NCBI RefSeq assembly: GCF_005502275.1
Contig: NZ_SWLZ01000002.1
Coordinates: forward strand, 310,001-374,000
DNA length: 64,000 nt
Origin: Robertmurraya siralis
Lineage (GTDB): Bacteria; Bacillota; Bacilli; Bacillales; Cytobacillaceae
Direction: 5' to 3'
Both the position numbers and the translations under genes were made by a program. Within the stretch, counting starts at the first letter, position 1; each line of letters opens with the position of its first letter. Below the pieces are notes generated by a model that had not been told where the DNA came from, made no database searches, and worked only from the letters and a program-made list of their open reading frames with translations. Below are positions 16,842 to 26,495 of the stretch, piece after piece.

Positions 16842-19196
16842 TTACATTATTTTTATTAGGTCATGAATTTGTTGCATCACATCTGCCCTAGGTCTTCCTG
16901 TACCAATAGGTAGCCATGTGACAGATGGTATATCGAATGCATGGGAAGAATCAAAACTATTAATTATCATAATAATCGCATCAATAGCTTTACGCATTTC
17001 AACGATATGGAATGGCCAATTCTTAACAGTGGTCTTTCTTGCGATGATCTCCTCTTTCCAAGTTGCAGGGGACATATTGTAATAGCTACGTACCCTGTTT
17101 ATAGCAGTTCGAAGCGTCTTAATATGCGCTGCCTTTACATGTGTCACATTAGCGGTGATGATTTCAAAAGGTAATGCTAAAATCGTGAAGGTACGAACAA
17201 CTTCTGTGCTTGCTGACTCGATATCACTGTCAAGGCAACGAAAAGTAACCGTATGATTTCCTACAGAAAGAGGTTCTGCTTGGTAAACCGTCTTGACACC
17301 ATTACCAAGATAGCCGCTTACAGAAAACCGCTCAGGATTGTCCACGCTATTTTGCCATGGACCAGAATCAATCCTTACCTCCACTATTTGTGTTTGTCCA
17401 TCTGGTTCAATTCCTGTTGTAATCATAAAACGTGGTGTAGAGTTATAAGTAAAATTGCCAGACATTGGACAGTCCACTACTGGTGATGCAGGTGGGCTGT
17501 TTTTCTTTACCATGTTGCTAACTACAAAGGCAGAAACTGCATCAAGTGCATCTGTAACACTGATTCGATAACGGGTATACCGACCAGCTATTTGTGAAGC
17601 ATTTACCTGAAGGCTACCTGAGGTATTGCTTGAAATAATAGTCGTCAGTGCTACGTATGCCGACCAATTCACACCATCTGTCGATGTAGACTGTTGTATG
17701 ACATACTGCTTAATCGCACTGGTTCCAGGTACCGTCCCACTCCATGAAAGATTTATTGTATTAGCTTCATATATAGGAGGGTTTGCGGCAAAAATAGTCG
17801 GTGGTATGGGCAGTATGTTTTTACGAACAGTATTGCTGGAAATAGTCCAGTCTGAGTAGTAATCCTCACCTGCCGTACCACGAGTTCTTATTTGAAACCG
17901 ACGATAATGGCCACGTGTAGCAGGTGGACTGACATTTAAAATACTGCTTGTTGCAGAAGTATTGACTATAGCCAATGCCAACCAGGCACCCCAATTGATG
18001 TTATCATGTGAATCACTGTACTGTATTTCATAGGAAGTGATAGGGTTACCTGCACCGCCAGATGCTCCGCTCCAAGAAAGAGTGACATTTCCTTCAGATA
18101 ATGTTGCACTTACCGTGCAAAGGGTCGGTGCTGCACAAGCTGTGACATTACAATAGATACTATTGCTGACTTTTTCTATTGAATAAACATCCAATGTATC
18201 AATTGTCCAAATACCAAATTGAGTATATGTTCCTGGAGTCCTTGAAACTATTGGGTTATAGCTCCCTCCGCTTGCCGCCAGTGTCAACGTGGTCAACACA
18301 TTCCACGCACTCCAAGTACTATTATCCGTAGATGTGCGACTGGCAATTTGATATCCCTTAATTGGACTGGTACCGTTAGATGCTCCGCTCCAAGTAAGCG
18401 TGATAGTCTCATCGCTATATGCTGCCGGGGAGGCAACAGCAGTCGTCGCTGGCTTTGGCACCGTATTTCTGCGGACGCTGTTTGTGGATACTTTCCAGCT
18501 AGAGTAATAACTAGCACCTGCTGTACCACGGGTTCGTACCTGAAATCTACGATAATTACCTCGGGTAGGGGGCGGTGCAACAGATACACTACCACTTGTC
18601 GCTGTGGTGGTCACCGTTGTCAGAGCAGTCCATGCTCCCCATGTGACATTATCGGCGGAATCACTATATTGAATCTCATAACTGGAAATCGTATTATTGA
18701 TGCCCCCAGAAGCACCGCTCCAAGAAAGAGTCACATTCCCTTCCGCAAGTGTTGGAGAAACAGTACAAGATGTTGGGGCTCCACAAGCTGTAGTAAGCAA
18801 TGGAGCACTTAGTACCGTATAGCTTGAATTGGTAATTACACCAGAGGATAATGGCAATCGTCCATCAGATACCACTTTGAATGTGACTGGCTGGATTGCA
18901 TTACCTGTAGTAGAAGCGCAGGTCACCGAAACATATCTGAGCCTTGGTGTGGTCCCTTCCCAGTTATCTCCATCCGCCTCTTTAATACGTACCTGTGAAG
19001 AAGATCCATTTACAGTCATAGTGCAAAGCAATGCATAACCACTACGGATAAAGGAACCTGATGAACCCAACGCAGCGGATATGGTGAAGTTGTATCTCAT
19101 CTGACTATTATTTAGACGGCTTTTGGTATAAGTAATTGTGTAATGGACGGTCGGGCTAGAACCCGCCTGCAGAGTGATGCCATTAATATCCGCCAC
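16842..19196 (-). CDS. Fibronectin III-like repeat tail/baseplate protein
   Basis: 784 residues, GTG start after GGAGGTGAATGTAA. Residues about 130-570 contain four FN3-like modules in an ABAB order: A modules carry GNVTLSWSGASGG, SYEIQYSD, NYRRFQVRTRGTAG; B modules carry TLTWSGASNGTSPIKGYQI or the diverged NLSWSGTVPGTSAIKQYVI. The last 150 residues (KAAHIKTLRTAINRVRSYY) resemble C-termini of clostridial/Bacillus tail appendage proteins. Probable surface-exposed receptor-binding or decoration protein of the tail tip. Confidence 0.75.
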   Translation of the reverse strand: MADINGITLQAGSSPTVHYTITYTKSRLNNSQMRYNFTISAALGSSGSFIRSGYALLCTMTVNGSSSQVRIKEADGDNWEGTTPRLRYVSVTCASTTGNAIQPVTFKVVSDGRLPLSSGVITNSSYTVLSAPLLTTACGAPTSCTVSPTLAEGNVTLSWSGASGGINNTISSYEIQYSDSADNVTWGAWTALTTVTTTATSGSVSVAPPPTRGNYRRFQVRTRGTAGASYYSSWKVSTNSVRRNTVPKPATTAVASPAAYSDETITLTWSGASNGTSPIKGYQIASRTSTDNSTWSAWNVLTTLTLAASGGSYNPIVSRTPGTYTQFGIWTIDTLDVYSIEKVSNSIYCNVTACAAPTLCTVSATLSEGNVTLSWSGASGGAGNPITSYEIQYSDSHDNINWGAWLALAIVNTSATSSILNVSPPATRGHYRRFQIRTRGTAGEDYYSDWTISSNTVRKNILPIPPTIFAANPPIYEANTINLSWSGTVPGTSAIKQYVIQQSTSTDGVNWSAYVALTTIISSNTSGSLQVNASQIAGRYTRYRISVTDALDAVSAFVVSNMVKKNSPPASPVVDCPMSGNFTYNSTPRFMITTGIEPDGQTQIVEVRIDSGPWQNSVDNPERFSVSGYLGNGVKTVYQAEPLSVGNHTVTFRCLDSDIESASTEVVRTFTILALPFEIITANVTHVKAAHIKTLRTAINRVRSYYNMSPATWKEEIIARKTTVKNWPFHIVEMRKAIDAIIMIINSFDSSHAFDIPSVTWLPIGTGRPRADVMQQIHDLIKIM

Positions 19197-19212
19197 TTAC
19201 ATTCACCTCCTC

Positions 19213-19716
19213 CTATTCATAAACAGCCGAAACTAGCGAGTTTACCAGCCCACAAAGGCTAGTATTCAATCGGGTATCTATAATGTTATTTGCTGAAATC
19301 GATGTGGCAGCCGAAGGTACTAAAACATCAGCGATGCCAAGTTCATAGACATCGCTTGTTCTTGTCAACTCTGGAGCTATGGGTGTTGCTGCGGGAGTAC
19401 CCGTGACAATGGCAAGCTGAATGCTCCTCGTAATTTGACTTAAGCGAACCACAACCCGGTCTATGCGAGGATTGCTTCCGTCTGCTGTAGAAAGTGGTTT
19501 GTTTAAAACATCCGTATTTTCATATCGATAACCATTAATCCACGCACTGCCCGCTGCTATGCTCACTGCCAACCCAATCCCTGGAGAAACCAGAAGGTTT
19601 GTTGGTGTAGAATAAAATACACCATTCGAGACAAGGCTTCCAAAATATGCAGCGAAATCTGTTGCGTCATAGATTCTATCTCCATCAGATGAGTTGAAAA
19701 ATCCACTTTTCTCCAT
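19213..19716 (-). CDS. Phage baseplate/tail structural protein, unassigned
   Basis: 167 residues. Starts MEKSGFFNSSDGDRIYDATD and contains IGLAVSIAAGSAWINGYRYE, features of N-terminal parts of Gram-positive phage tail appendage proteins that attach fibres to the baseplate. No enzymatic motif. Lies between the Gp37-like tail protein and the FN3-repeat protein, all closely spaced. Confidence 0.65.
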   Translation of the reverse strand: MEKSGFFNSSDGDRIYDATDFAAYFGSLVSNGVFYSTPTNLLVSPGIGLAVSIAAGSAWINGYRYENTDVLNKPLSTADGSNPRIDRVVVRLSQITRSIQLAIVTGTPAATPIAPELTRTSDVYELGIADVLVPSAATSISANNIIDTRLNTSLCGLVNSLVSAVYE

Positions 19717-19733
19717 AAACTATTCCCTCCTTA

Positions 19734-21671
19734 CTAAACGGTTTTTGTGTACTCTATAACTACATAGCCTGTATATGCAGTTCTATCATTGCCTGGTTCG
19801 ACTACAATGTCGGTCATATTCACGAAGAGTCCGATTTGAGATGCAAAGTTGTTGTAACGAGCAAGGGGCAGTGGCAAGAAAACACTCCCATTCGTGACAA
19901 AACCGGTTAAACTGACAACAGTTCTGAGGTTTGCTATACCATGAGGTACATGTTTTGGTGTTGTATCCGTAAGCGAACCGAGATTTATCTCTTTACGATA
20001 AATCGTCTTGCCATCTATCCATATCCGCCCTGTGTTTTGTTCTGTAGTTGAGTAGTCGCTAAAGGAAGAAGCCAGTTTAGTGGCTGTAATTGTACGGTCT
20101 GCAATTTTCAAGCCAGTGACTGCTCCATTGGCAATCCTTGCAGTAGTTACCGGTTCGTTATTGATATTGAGCCAGTTTGCTTGACCAGAAGGGTTGTTAA
20201 ATACGAAAACAGAAATCACATAAAATGTCATGGTATTACGAGAAATAAAGAAACCCATTGCCCGCTGATAGCCATTCCCCGTGTTATCCCCGTTATGCTT
20301 TACCAAAAAGACATGACCGTCATCACTTGGCTGGTCACTAAACTTATTGCCACTCCATGAGGTGAAATAAAAGGCATCCCCAGAGTTCATATGGTACAAC
20401 GCATATTGTCCAATGGATATAGCACCTCCGCCCACATTGATTTCGAGTGCTGGTAGTTTACCATACAGATTATTGATAGTAGATACTACGCTGTCTCCTT
20501 GAATCTCTGAATCTACCTCAGTCAAGTCACCTAAGGTTTCCTCCACAATTCCCAGCGTTTCCTCCACGGTCCCTAAAGCCTGTGCAATTTCGGATATGCC
20601 CGTTGGAGCCAATATCGCTGTTTTAACCTCGCTTAAGTCAGAGCGGATTTTTTGTGCTATCGTTAACTCCGCTTTTCCAAACACTACACTGATGCTCTGG
20701 CCGTCTGCGTCATAGGTTTCCTCGACTTCGGTGATACGTGTCGTCATGGATACACCCCACGCTTTGGAAATAACTTTGACGGTCTGCCCAAGATCGAAGT
20801 CTATCTTATATGTTAAATTGCCGTGTGGATTGACCGATGTATCAAATGAATAGCGTATTGCCTGCTCACTAAGCTTACTTTGACCTCGAAAGATTAGTGT
20901 ATCAATGTAATCCGAACCAAAGTCTTCCGCCCGCAAATCCTTAGCATCCACAAAAATTTCATGTCTTGTCTCACCTGAGCCACCTGTAATCGAAATAAAG
21001 GTTCGCTCTGTGCCTTCTCCTTCACCAGCAACAAGGGCAGTGTTGGCATAATCTCCTGCACTTATCGTATAAATCTGTTCCGTAAGATTTTCATATTCCT
21101 TAGAAAATACTGCTTGTGATTCCTTTCCTCTATACAACGATATGGTAAATCCCCCTGTCGCGGGAGAGAACACGGTCTTAATGCCAATATCTGAAGCAAC
21201 ACATAGTCCTGTCACCACATCCATCAAATTTCTATACGATATTTGTGTGCTGATGGGAACATTTAAGTTTGGAGCAGAAAAGGTTATGTTTGAAATCTTC
21301 CTTGCTATATCAGAAGGATTGATAAGATTATTATTTATCAACTGCTCCACACAGACAGATATGTCACCAGACAGTTTCTCCGTTTGCCAAACAATGCGGC
21401 GGGAGAGGAAGGAGGTTGCAAAGCGACCACTTGCAGTAATAATTTCATGCTCGGTTTGAGAAAGTTCTAGATGCTCGATGATCCCGGCTTCCTCATCATC
21501 ATTTTTCCAGATGATATTCCCTTCCTTTAATAGTTCTGTATTCTCTGGAGTTGCTATGGCTTTTAACTCAAATGAACCACACTGGGAATAGCGTCTCGTC
21601 CAGCGTAAGTACTCGAAGGATTCAACAATGCCTGCAAGCTCCCGGTTTGAATTGTAGATATACAGTTCCAT
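19734..21671 (-). CDS. Siphovirus Gp37-like tail protein (tail-associated, Tal region)
   Basis: 645 residues. N-terminus ELYIYNSNRELAGIVESFEY, WTRRYSQCGSFEL and NDDEEAGIIEHLEL match the ReqiPepy6 Gp37-like family of baseplate hub proteins. Residues about 360-390 hold short repeats (GTVEETLGIVEETLGDL), and the C-terminal 200 residues form a separate beta-rich receptor-side domain. Start at the ATG after GGGGGTGTGAAA; it overlaps the Dit stop by... only the upstream GTG codon would overlap, the ATG does not. Sits where Tal genes normally sit, right after Dit. Confidence 0.82.
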   Translation of the reverse strand: MELYIYNSNRELAGIVESFEYLRWTRRYSQCGSFELKAIATPENTELLKEGNIIWKNDDEEAGIIEHLELSQTEHEIITASGRFATSFLSRRIVWQTEKLSGDISVCVEQLINNNLINPSDIARKISNITFSAPNLNVPISTQISYRNLMDVVTGLCVASDIGIKTVFSPATGGFTISLYRGKESQAVFSKEYENLTEQIYTISAGDYANTALVAGEGEGTERTFISITGGSGETRHEIFVDAKDLRAEDFGSDYIDTLIFRGQSKLSEQAIRYSFDTSVNPHGNLTYKIDFDLGQTVKVISKAWGVSMTTRITEVEETYDADGQSISVVFGKAELTIAQKIRSDLSEVKTAILAPTGISEIAQALGTVEETLGIVEETLGDLTEVDSEIQGDSVVSTINNLYGKLPALEINVGGGAISIGQYALYHMNSGDAFYFTSWSGNKFSDQPSDDGHVFLVKHNGDNTGNGYQRAMGFFISRNTMTFYVISVFVFNNPSGQANWLNINNEPVTTARIANGAVTGLKIADRTITATKLASSFSDYSTTEQNTGRIWIDGKTIYRKEINLGSLTDTTPKHVPHGIANLRTVVSLTGFVTNGSVFLPLPLARYNNFASQIGLFVNMTDIVVEPGNDRTAYTGYVVIEYTKTV

Positions 21672-21673
21672 TT

Positions 21674-22525
21674 TCACACCCCCAGAAACTGCGGACGAAA
21701 GTAAATACTAACCTCTAACAATTCCATATTGACAGAAGCATCGTATCTCAGTGTATTAAGGCCTGCCGCCAGTTGAAAGAACACCGAATTGGTATCCAAC
21801 AGTGAAAAAGCATTTGTAACCGTTGAACCATCAACTTGGATCACACGCTTACCAGCGAAATGGGTATATACACGAAGTTCATCCCCAGCGCTCATTGTAG
21901 TGAGAAGTCGGATATATTCTCCCGTGTCTATGTTTAATAGTTCAGGGTTCGACACAGTACCTAAGGCCCTAAACACTATCTCGCATCCACAAGATACATC
22001 CCCTATATTTTCCACCGTAATGATTTGGCTAGGTTGACGCATTCCGAACTCCATCCCAGTCATTGGAATTTCCAATTCAAACTCAAATAGCGGTATCCAT
22101 GATGCCAGTTCCTCTCGCACCTCATTTAATGTCTCAAAGAAAGGGGATGGGCAGAGCAGACTGACAAAGAAGTTTGGTATTCGTTGCCGATTAGAAACAC
22201 TAAAACCTGCCTCCTCTACCACACAGGAAATCTGTCTCTCACGGTATTGAAGGGTCCCTAGTAGCTTTGGGCTGAATATTTGAAGGAAGTGTTGTCTCCT
22301 TTTATAAGCTTCATCGGGAGTATCAGCAACAACCGTACCCTCAATCGTTATGTTTCGCATATCTAGTGTGGAGGAAATATAAAAAGCGCCATCTTGGTCT
22401 GGCGCCTTGAAAGTGTTGACAGTTTGACGGATGTTGCCAGTACCATCTATCTTCATAAGAAAATACGGTCGGCTTTGCTTAAGCGTAATGCTCTCTCCAT
22501 CTCTATTGGTGTATGTTAGCTCCAT
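21674..22525 (-). CDS. Distal tail protein (Dit), phage tail family
   Basis: 283 residues. YTNRDGESITLKQSRPYFLM, QDGAFYISSTLDMRNITIEG and NFFVSLLCPSPFFE are hallmarks of the SPP1 gp19.1-like Dit family that joins tail tube to baseplate. Start at the ATG after AAAGGAGGTACGGAA. Order tape measure, Dit, Tal is conserved. Confidence 0.87.
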   Translation of the reverse strand: MELTYTNRDGESITLKQSRPYFLMKIDGTGNIRQTVNTFKAPDQDGAFYISSTLDMRNITIEGTVVADTPDEAYKRRQHFLQIFSPKLLGTLQYRERQISCVVEEAGFSVSNRQRIPNFFVSLLCPSPFFETLNEVREELASWIPLFEFELEIPMTGMEFGMRQPSQIITVENIGDVSCGCEIVFRALGTVSNPELLNIDTGEYIRLLTTMSAGDELRVYTHFAGKRVIQVDGSTVTNAFSLLDTNSVFFQLAAGLNTLRYDASVNMELLEVSIYFRPQFLGV

Positions 22526-22538
22526 TTCCGTACCTCCT

Positions 22539-24959
22539 TTACAATTCAAGTGCCAGTTTACGGGATAAGTTCTTAAACTGCCGTGCTAGTTCTTTTTCTG
22601 ATAGAGCCTTAGGTGTCACTACCGAGATGTTTTGAGTGATACTTGCACCAGTGGCATTGCCTTGCCCAGATATACCTCTGTAATTAAAATCAAAGCTGGT
22701 TGGTACTGCATTTTGCATATCCCTTGAAACTGCTGTCATTGCATCCTCAAACCCCACTCCGATACCTTCACCCATGTTGCGGCCAATTCCAGCAAATAGA
22801 GTTGAAGGGGAGCGGATACCAAAGAAGTCTTTAATCTTCGATACAACATTTCCGAAAAATCCAGATATTTTACTCCATAGCCATGCACCTGCATCTGATA
22901 TACCTTGCCATAGACCTTTAATCAGATTGCCACCCACTTGAGCCATTTGACCGATATAACCAGTAAAGGCTCTGACCAGTCCAGAGATGATCTGCGGTAC
23001 TGCTTTAACAATCTCTACGATTATCCTTGGCAGATTTGCAATCAGTGCCACAAACAGTTGAACACCCGCTAAAATAACCTTATCGATGTTACCAATAATG
23101 GCATTGACCAGCGAGGTAACAATCTTGGGAATAGCACCTACAACAGTAGTAATAATCTGTGGCAATGCTTGAATGAGAGATACCAAAAGCCGGATACCTG
23201 CATCAATAATCAAAGGGATTGAACCAATAACAGCACTGATGATACTGTCGATAATTTGCGGTATTGCTTCCACAACTGCTGTAATAATGGTAGGCAAAGC
23301 TGTAACCAGTGAGGTCAATAATTGAATACCCGCTTCAATAATCTGCGGAATAGATTTAATGATAAAATCCACTATTGCTTTGATAATGACAGGCAATGCA
23401 GAAGTAAGCTGTGGTATGGCATCTACCAATCCCTGTGCTAATCCTAAAATCAACTGCAAAGCGGCATCCAAAATGAGTGGTAGGTTATCCATCAATCCTT
23501 GGACAATCTGCATAACTGCAGAAACTGCCGCAGGGATGAGTTGTGGTAAAGCGATGCCGATCCCCTCCACAAGTGCTGTTACTAATTCAATTGCTGCATT
23601 TATTAGCAGTGGAAGGTTATCAATTAACGCCCCAACAATCGTCATTAGAGCACTTACTGCAGCTGGGATAAGTTCCGGTAAAAGATTTAACATTGTTTCC
23701 AGTACTTGCGTGAATATATTTGTAACTAATTCAAGAAGCATTGGAAGCAAGTCTGCAACCGCCGCTAATATTGCGCCTGTCGCTGTTGGTAAGGCGGCTA
23801 CGATATTTTCTAAAACTGGTACGATATTAGTGACAACCGCCTCGAAAGCCTCCACAAGATTCTCAGTCAGATTTGTCATATCCGCATTGGCATTGCCAAG
23901 TCCAGCTGTAAAAGAACCAAGTGCAGCCTGTAACAATCCAATAGAGCCAGAAATTGTTTGAGTTGACTCTCTCGCAAAATTTCCAGCATACTGCTCCGTG
24001 TTCTCAAAGAACATCTGCATCGCTACTTCAGCTTTTTCCGCTTGTGTTGCCGTATTCCATGTAAAATCCAGACCCTTTGCGAGAGCGTAGGCTTCGATGT
24101 TTGTAGCGTTCATCGCAACGCCTAAGTTATCCATCATATCAAAGTTACCCTTTGCCGCCCCTGTGACCGCCTCCAGCGCAGAGGACATATCAATCCCCAT
24201 AACAGATGCCATGTCTGCCGCACGTTGCATGGCCTTTTCTGTTAGCTCAAGACTTCTCTGTTGCTGTATACCAGAACCTTGTAACAATGCCCCCATTTTA
24301 TTGGCAGTAGCAAGATACTCACTTTGGGAAATACCGAGGTTTTTATAGGCTTCCTCACCGGTTTTCTGAATCGATGCAGCGTATGCTCCAAAAACCGCCT
24401 CCGATCCACCTAAGTTTTGTTCCAGCTCCCCAAATTGTGTGACTACTTCTTTACCTAACTTAATAGCAGCGGCTCCAGCTGCAACGGCAACTGCACCCAT
24501 AGCCACACCAATTCCCTTTAGTACACCGCCAAGCTTTTCAAACCTGCCACCTGCGTCTTCTGCACTTTTACCGGAATCCTCTAACTCTTCACCAAGATTC
24601 TCGGCTTCAACTGTGGACTCCTCAAGTTCACGCTCCATAAGGTTCAGTTCTGCTTGTGCCCTGTTCAGCTGAATCTGCCAGTTCTGAGTACGGCGGTCAT
24701 TTTCACCAAAAGAGGAGGAGGCATTATCAAGGGCAGCCTTAAGGGTAGAAATCTTTTCTTTCTGTGCGTCAATTTCTTTATTCAAAACGGCATTACGAGC
24801 GGTAACTGACTGAATGGATTTATCGTTTTTATCAAACTGACTCGTTACAAGGGCCATTTCACTGCCCAATACTTTAAATGATTGATTGATTTCTCGCAGT
24901 GCGTTCTTGAATTCACGCTCGCCTTCAACACCTATTTTTAAACCAAAATTGTCTGCCAT
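22539..24959 (-). CDS. Phage tail tape measure protein
   Basis: 806 residues. N-terminal 150 residues are coiled coil (KEIDAQKEKISTLKAALDNA and following). Residues about 150-390 are a TP901-like tape measure domain. Residues about 390-690 are a hydrophobic region of repeated LPQII..VV.AIPKII units, followed by a conserved phage domain (GISDAGAWLWSKISGFFGNV, FFGIRSPSTLFAGIG). Sets tail length and helps DNA pass the membrane. RBS GGAGGAGGTGAAGGC. Confidence 0.93.
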   Translation of the reverse strand: MADNFGLKIGVEGEREFKNALREINQSFKVLGSEMALVTSQFDKNDKSIQSVTARNAVLNKEIDAQKEKISTLKAALDNASSSFGENDRRTQNWQIQLNRAQAELNLMERELEESTVEAENLGEELEDSGKSAEDAGGRFEKLGGVLKGIGVAMGAVAVAAGAAAIKLGKEVVTQFGELEQNLGGSEAVFGAYAASIQKTGEEAYKNLGISQSEYLATANKMGALLQGSGIQQQRSLELTEKAMQRAADMASVMGIDMSSALEAVTGAAKGNFDMMDNLGVAMNATNIEAYALAKGLDFTWNTATQAEKAEVAMQMFFENTEQYAGNFARESTQTISGSIGLLQAALGSFTAGLGNANADMTNLTENLVEAFEAVVTNIVPVLENIVAALPTATGAILAAVADLLPMLLELVTNIFTQVLETMLNLLPELIPAAVSALMTIVGALIDNLPLLINAAIELVTALVEGIGIALPQLIPAAVSAVMQIVQGLMDNLPLILDAALQLILGLAQGLVDAIPQLTSALPVIIKAIVDFIIKSIPQIIEAGIQLLTSLVTALPTIITAVVEAIPQIIDSIISAVIGSIPLIIDAGIRLLVSLIQALPQIITTVVGAIPKIVTSLVNAIIGNIDKVILAGVQLFVALIANLPRIIVEIVKAVPQIISGLVRAFTGYIGQMAQVGGNLIKGLWQGISDAGAWLWSKISGFFGNVVSKIKDFFGIRSPSTLFAGIGRNMGEGIGVGFEDAMTAVSRDMQNAVPTSFDFNYRGISGQGNATGASITQNISVVTPKALSEKELARQFKNLSRKLALEL

Positions 24960-24973
24960 GCCTTCACCTCCTC

Positions 24974-25548
24974 CTAAATACCTGGTGGGATAATATCGTC
25001 AATGGTCCGTGTTTTCTTTGGCTTTTCAATACGATGCCATTGTTTATGACAAGTCCATAAATCAAAAAACAGCCCAATTGGCATAAGCCAGAATTCCTCT
25101 GTCTCCATGCCCATCTGAACTGTTCCATAATAAAGAAGCCGGGTAAAGACCTCATCGTCCGTTACCCGACTTCCACGTTTTTTGGAGTTTCCTCCTCACT
25201 TTCTACATTTCGCTTTGTACCTTTGAACATCGCCTCGGTAATTGCAGTTTTATATGCCGATAAATCAAGCGGTGAGGTAAGAAGCTCTACTTCTTCCTCT
25301 GTCAGTAATTCTTCTGGTGCATTCTTATTCTTTAGGTTTCGAATCAAAATGGACTGGTTTGCAAGCAGCGTGATTAACCAAACAATCTCGTCCAGTGCCA
25401 TCTCGAAGTTTTCTGATTTCATCAGTTTTTCTCCAAGGTTTTCAAGACCACCATAACGACCGGCAATGGCCTTTGTAGCTCGTGTAGTTAAAACCAGTTC
25501 ATACTCTTTGTCACCTATGTTAATTGTGGCACTTCTCTCATTATCCAT
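24974..25548 (-). CDS. Tail assembly chaperone GT fusion by -1 frameshift
   Basis: Ribosomes slipping back one base at A_AAA_AAC (25177-25183) continue for 67 residues to TAG at 24974-24976, giving about 191 residues. The extension reads TEEFWLMPIGLFFDLWTCHK and ends DDIIPPGI. A W/F-rich extension encoded before the tape measure gene is the standard arrangement of lambda G/GT-type chaperones, which coat the tape measure protein during tail assembly. The extension has no RBS or start of its own. Confidence 0.85.
25162..25548 (-). CDS. Tail assembly chaperone (G-type)
   Basis: 128 residues, in-frame product. MDNERSATINIGDKEYELVL starts a typical chaperone fold; FEMALDEIVWLITLLANQSI and LTSPLDLSAYKTAITEAMFK follow. 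The stop comes four codons after the slippery site, so most ribosomes make this short form. RBS GGAGGAGAAATC. Confidence 0.88.
   Translation of the reverse strand: MDNERSATINIGDKEYELVLTTRATKAIAGRYGGLENLGEKLMKSENFEMALDEIVWLITLLANQSILIRNLKNKNAPEELLTEEEVELLTSPLDLSAYKTAITEAMFKGTKRNVESEEETPKNVEVG
25177..25183 (-). promoter_or_regulatory. -1 ribosomal frameshift slippery heptamer
   Basis: A_AAA_AAC in the correct X_XXY_YYZ register (codons CCA AAA AAC) four codons before the zero-frame stop. The sequence downstream continues in the -1 frame as the T extension. Confidence 0.85.
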
Positions 25549-25559
25549 GATTTCTCCTC

Positions 25560-26150
25560 CTATGGTACAGGTGTATAAACAGGTTCATAGACCTCAGTGA
25601 ACCAACCTGTTATGGTGGTCGATGAAACACCAGGATCACCTTCTGTAACTTCCGCTTTCCATGGGTGCTTGCCCAATCCATCCAGCTTATTCCTGCGCAT
25701 AACGGTTCCTTCAATGGTGGGTGTAGAAAAGGTAATGGAATCAGCCTTTGTCTGTAAGTTGGTAGCTGGTAGTCCAAACTTAACACGATACAGCCAAAAA
25801 TAGCGGTATGTTCCATTAGCCCTTTGCGCACGAAACCCCACTGCAACAGGTGTACCCACGTTTTCACTAGCAGAGATTAGTACCCCGTTGTCATCAGTAG
25901 AAGCGCCAGTTAAATCCGCTGCGACCGTTGGACCAATGTCGTCTACACCGAGAGTGAGAGTACCACTGTTAAAGTCTTTCACAACCTCAGCCGCACCATC
26001 GTCAGCATACAGAATTGCTTCCACCAGTTCTACCGAGAGTTCAGCAGTGATGGCTTTTGCAAGTACGGAAGGTTGGGCATAAGTTTCCTCACCGTTAGTG
26101 TCCTCGGTTATTTTTGAATAGTACAGTCTATCAAGACCGATTGTTGCCAT
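25560..26150 (-). CDS. Major tail tube protein
   Basis: 196 residues. MATIGLDRLYYSKITEDTNG, LSVELVEAILYADDGAAEVV and RFQV-like FWLYRVKFG are typical of the phi13/TP901-like major tail protein family. Polymerises into the tail tube. Position directly before the chaperone genes is conserved. Confidence 0.88.
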   Translation of the reverse strand: MATIGLDRLYYSKITEDTNGEETYAQPSVLAKAITAELSVELVEAILYADDGAAEVVKDFNSGTLTLGVDDIGPTVAADLTGASTDDNGVLISASENVGTPVAVGFRAQRANGTYRYFWLYRVKFGLPATNLQTKADSITFSTPTIEGTVMRRNKLDGLGKHPWKAEVTEGDPGVSSTTITGWFTEVYEPVYTPVP

Positions 26151-26153
26151 TTG

Positions 26154-26495
26154 TTATTCCTCCATTCTATAGTTTTTCGCCACATCGATGGCGTAATGGT
26201 GATATCCAGTATCATCCTCGTGACCGATATATCTTCGTTCAGTCACAGTAAAATCCGCATTTATTAAAGCAGTTGTGAGCTGCCATTTCCGCTCTAGGTA
26301 GTTATTTTTTGAGAACAGTGATATCCTCGCTTCCTGCACATCAAAGCCTGGACGATTATCCGCATGAACTTCAAAAATATCCGAAAGAGGGAGAATCACG
26401 ACATACTCATCTGGTGCCAAACCTGAAAAAACCCCGGTTTCCACGGGGAGCGGTATGGCGGTCACAAGTGTATTAAGTTCCTCTAAGATATTCAT
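26154..26495 (-). CDS. Putative tail terminator/head-tail joining protein
   Basis: 113 residues. EYVVILPLSDIFEVHADNRP and EARISLFSKNNYLE resemble small tail-terminator proteins of siphoviruses that cap the tube. Start overlaps the HK97 gp10-like stop by four bases. Family assignment from position and general pattern. Confidence 0.65.
   Translation of the reverse strand: MNILEELNTLVTAIPLPVETGVFSGLAPDEYVVILPLSDIFEVHADNRPGFDVQEARISLFSKNNYLERKWQLTTALINADFTVTERRYIGHEDDTGYHHYAIDVAKNYRMEE

Noticed and set aside
23359-23961. A 200-codon plus-strand ORF opposite the tape measure gene
   Set aside because: Antisense shadow of the repetitive hydrophobic region, low-complexity Ser/Ala/Ile translation, no RBS.
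24964-25155. A 63-codon minus-strand ORF between tape measure and chaperone genes
   Set aside because: It is an out-of-frame shadow; the frame with family-like sequence is the -1 extension ending at 24974.
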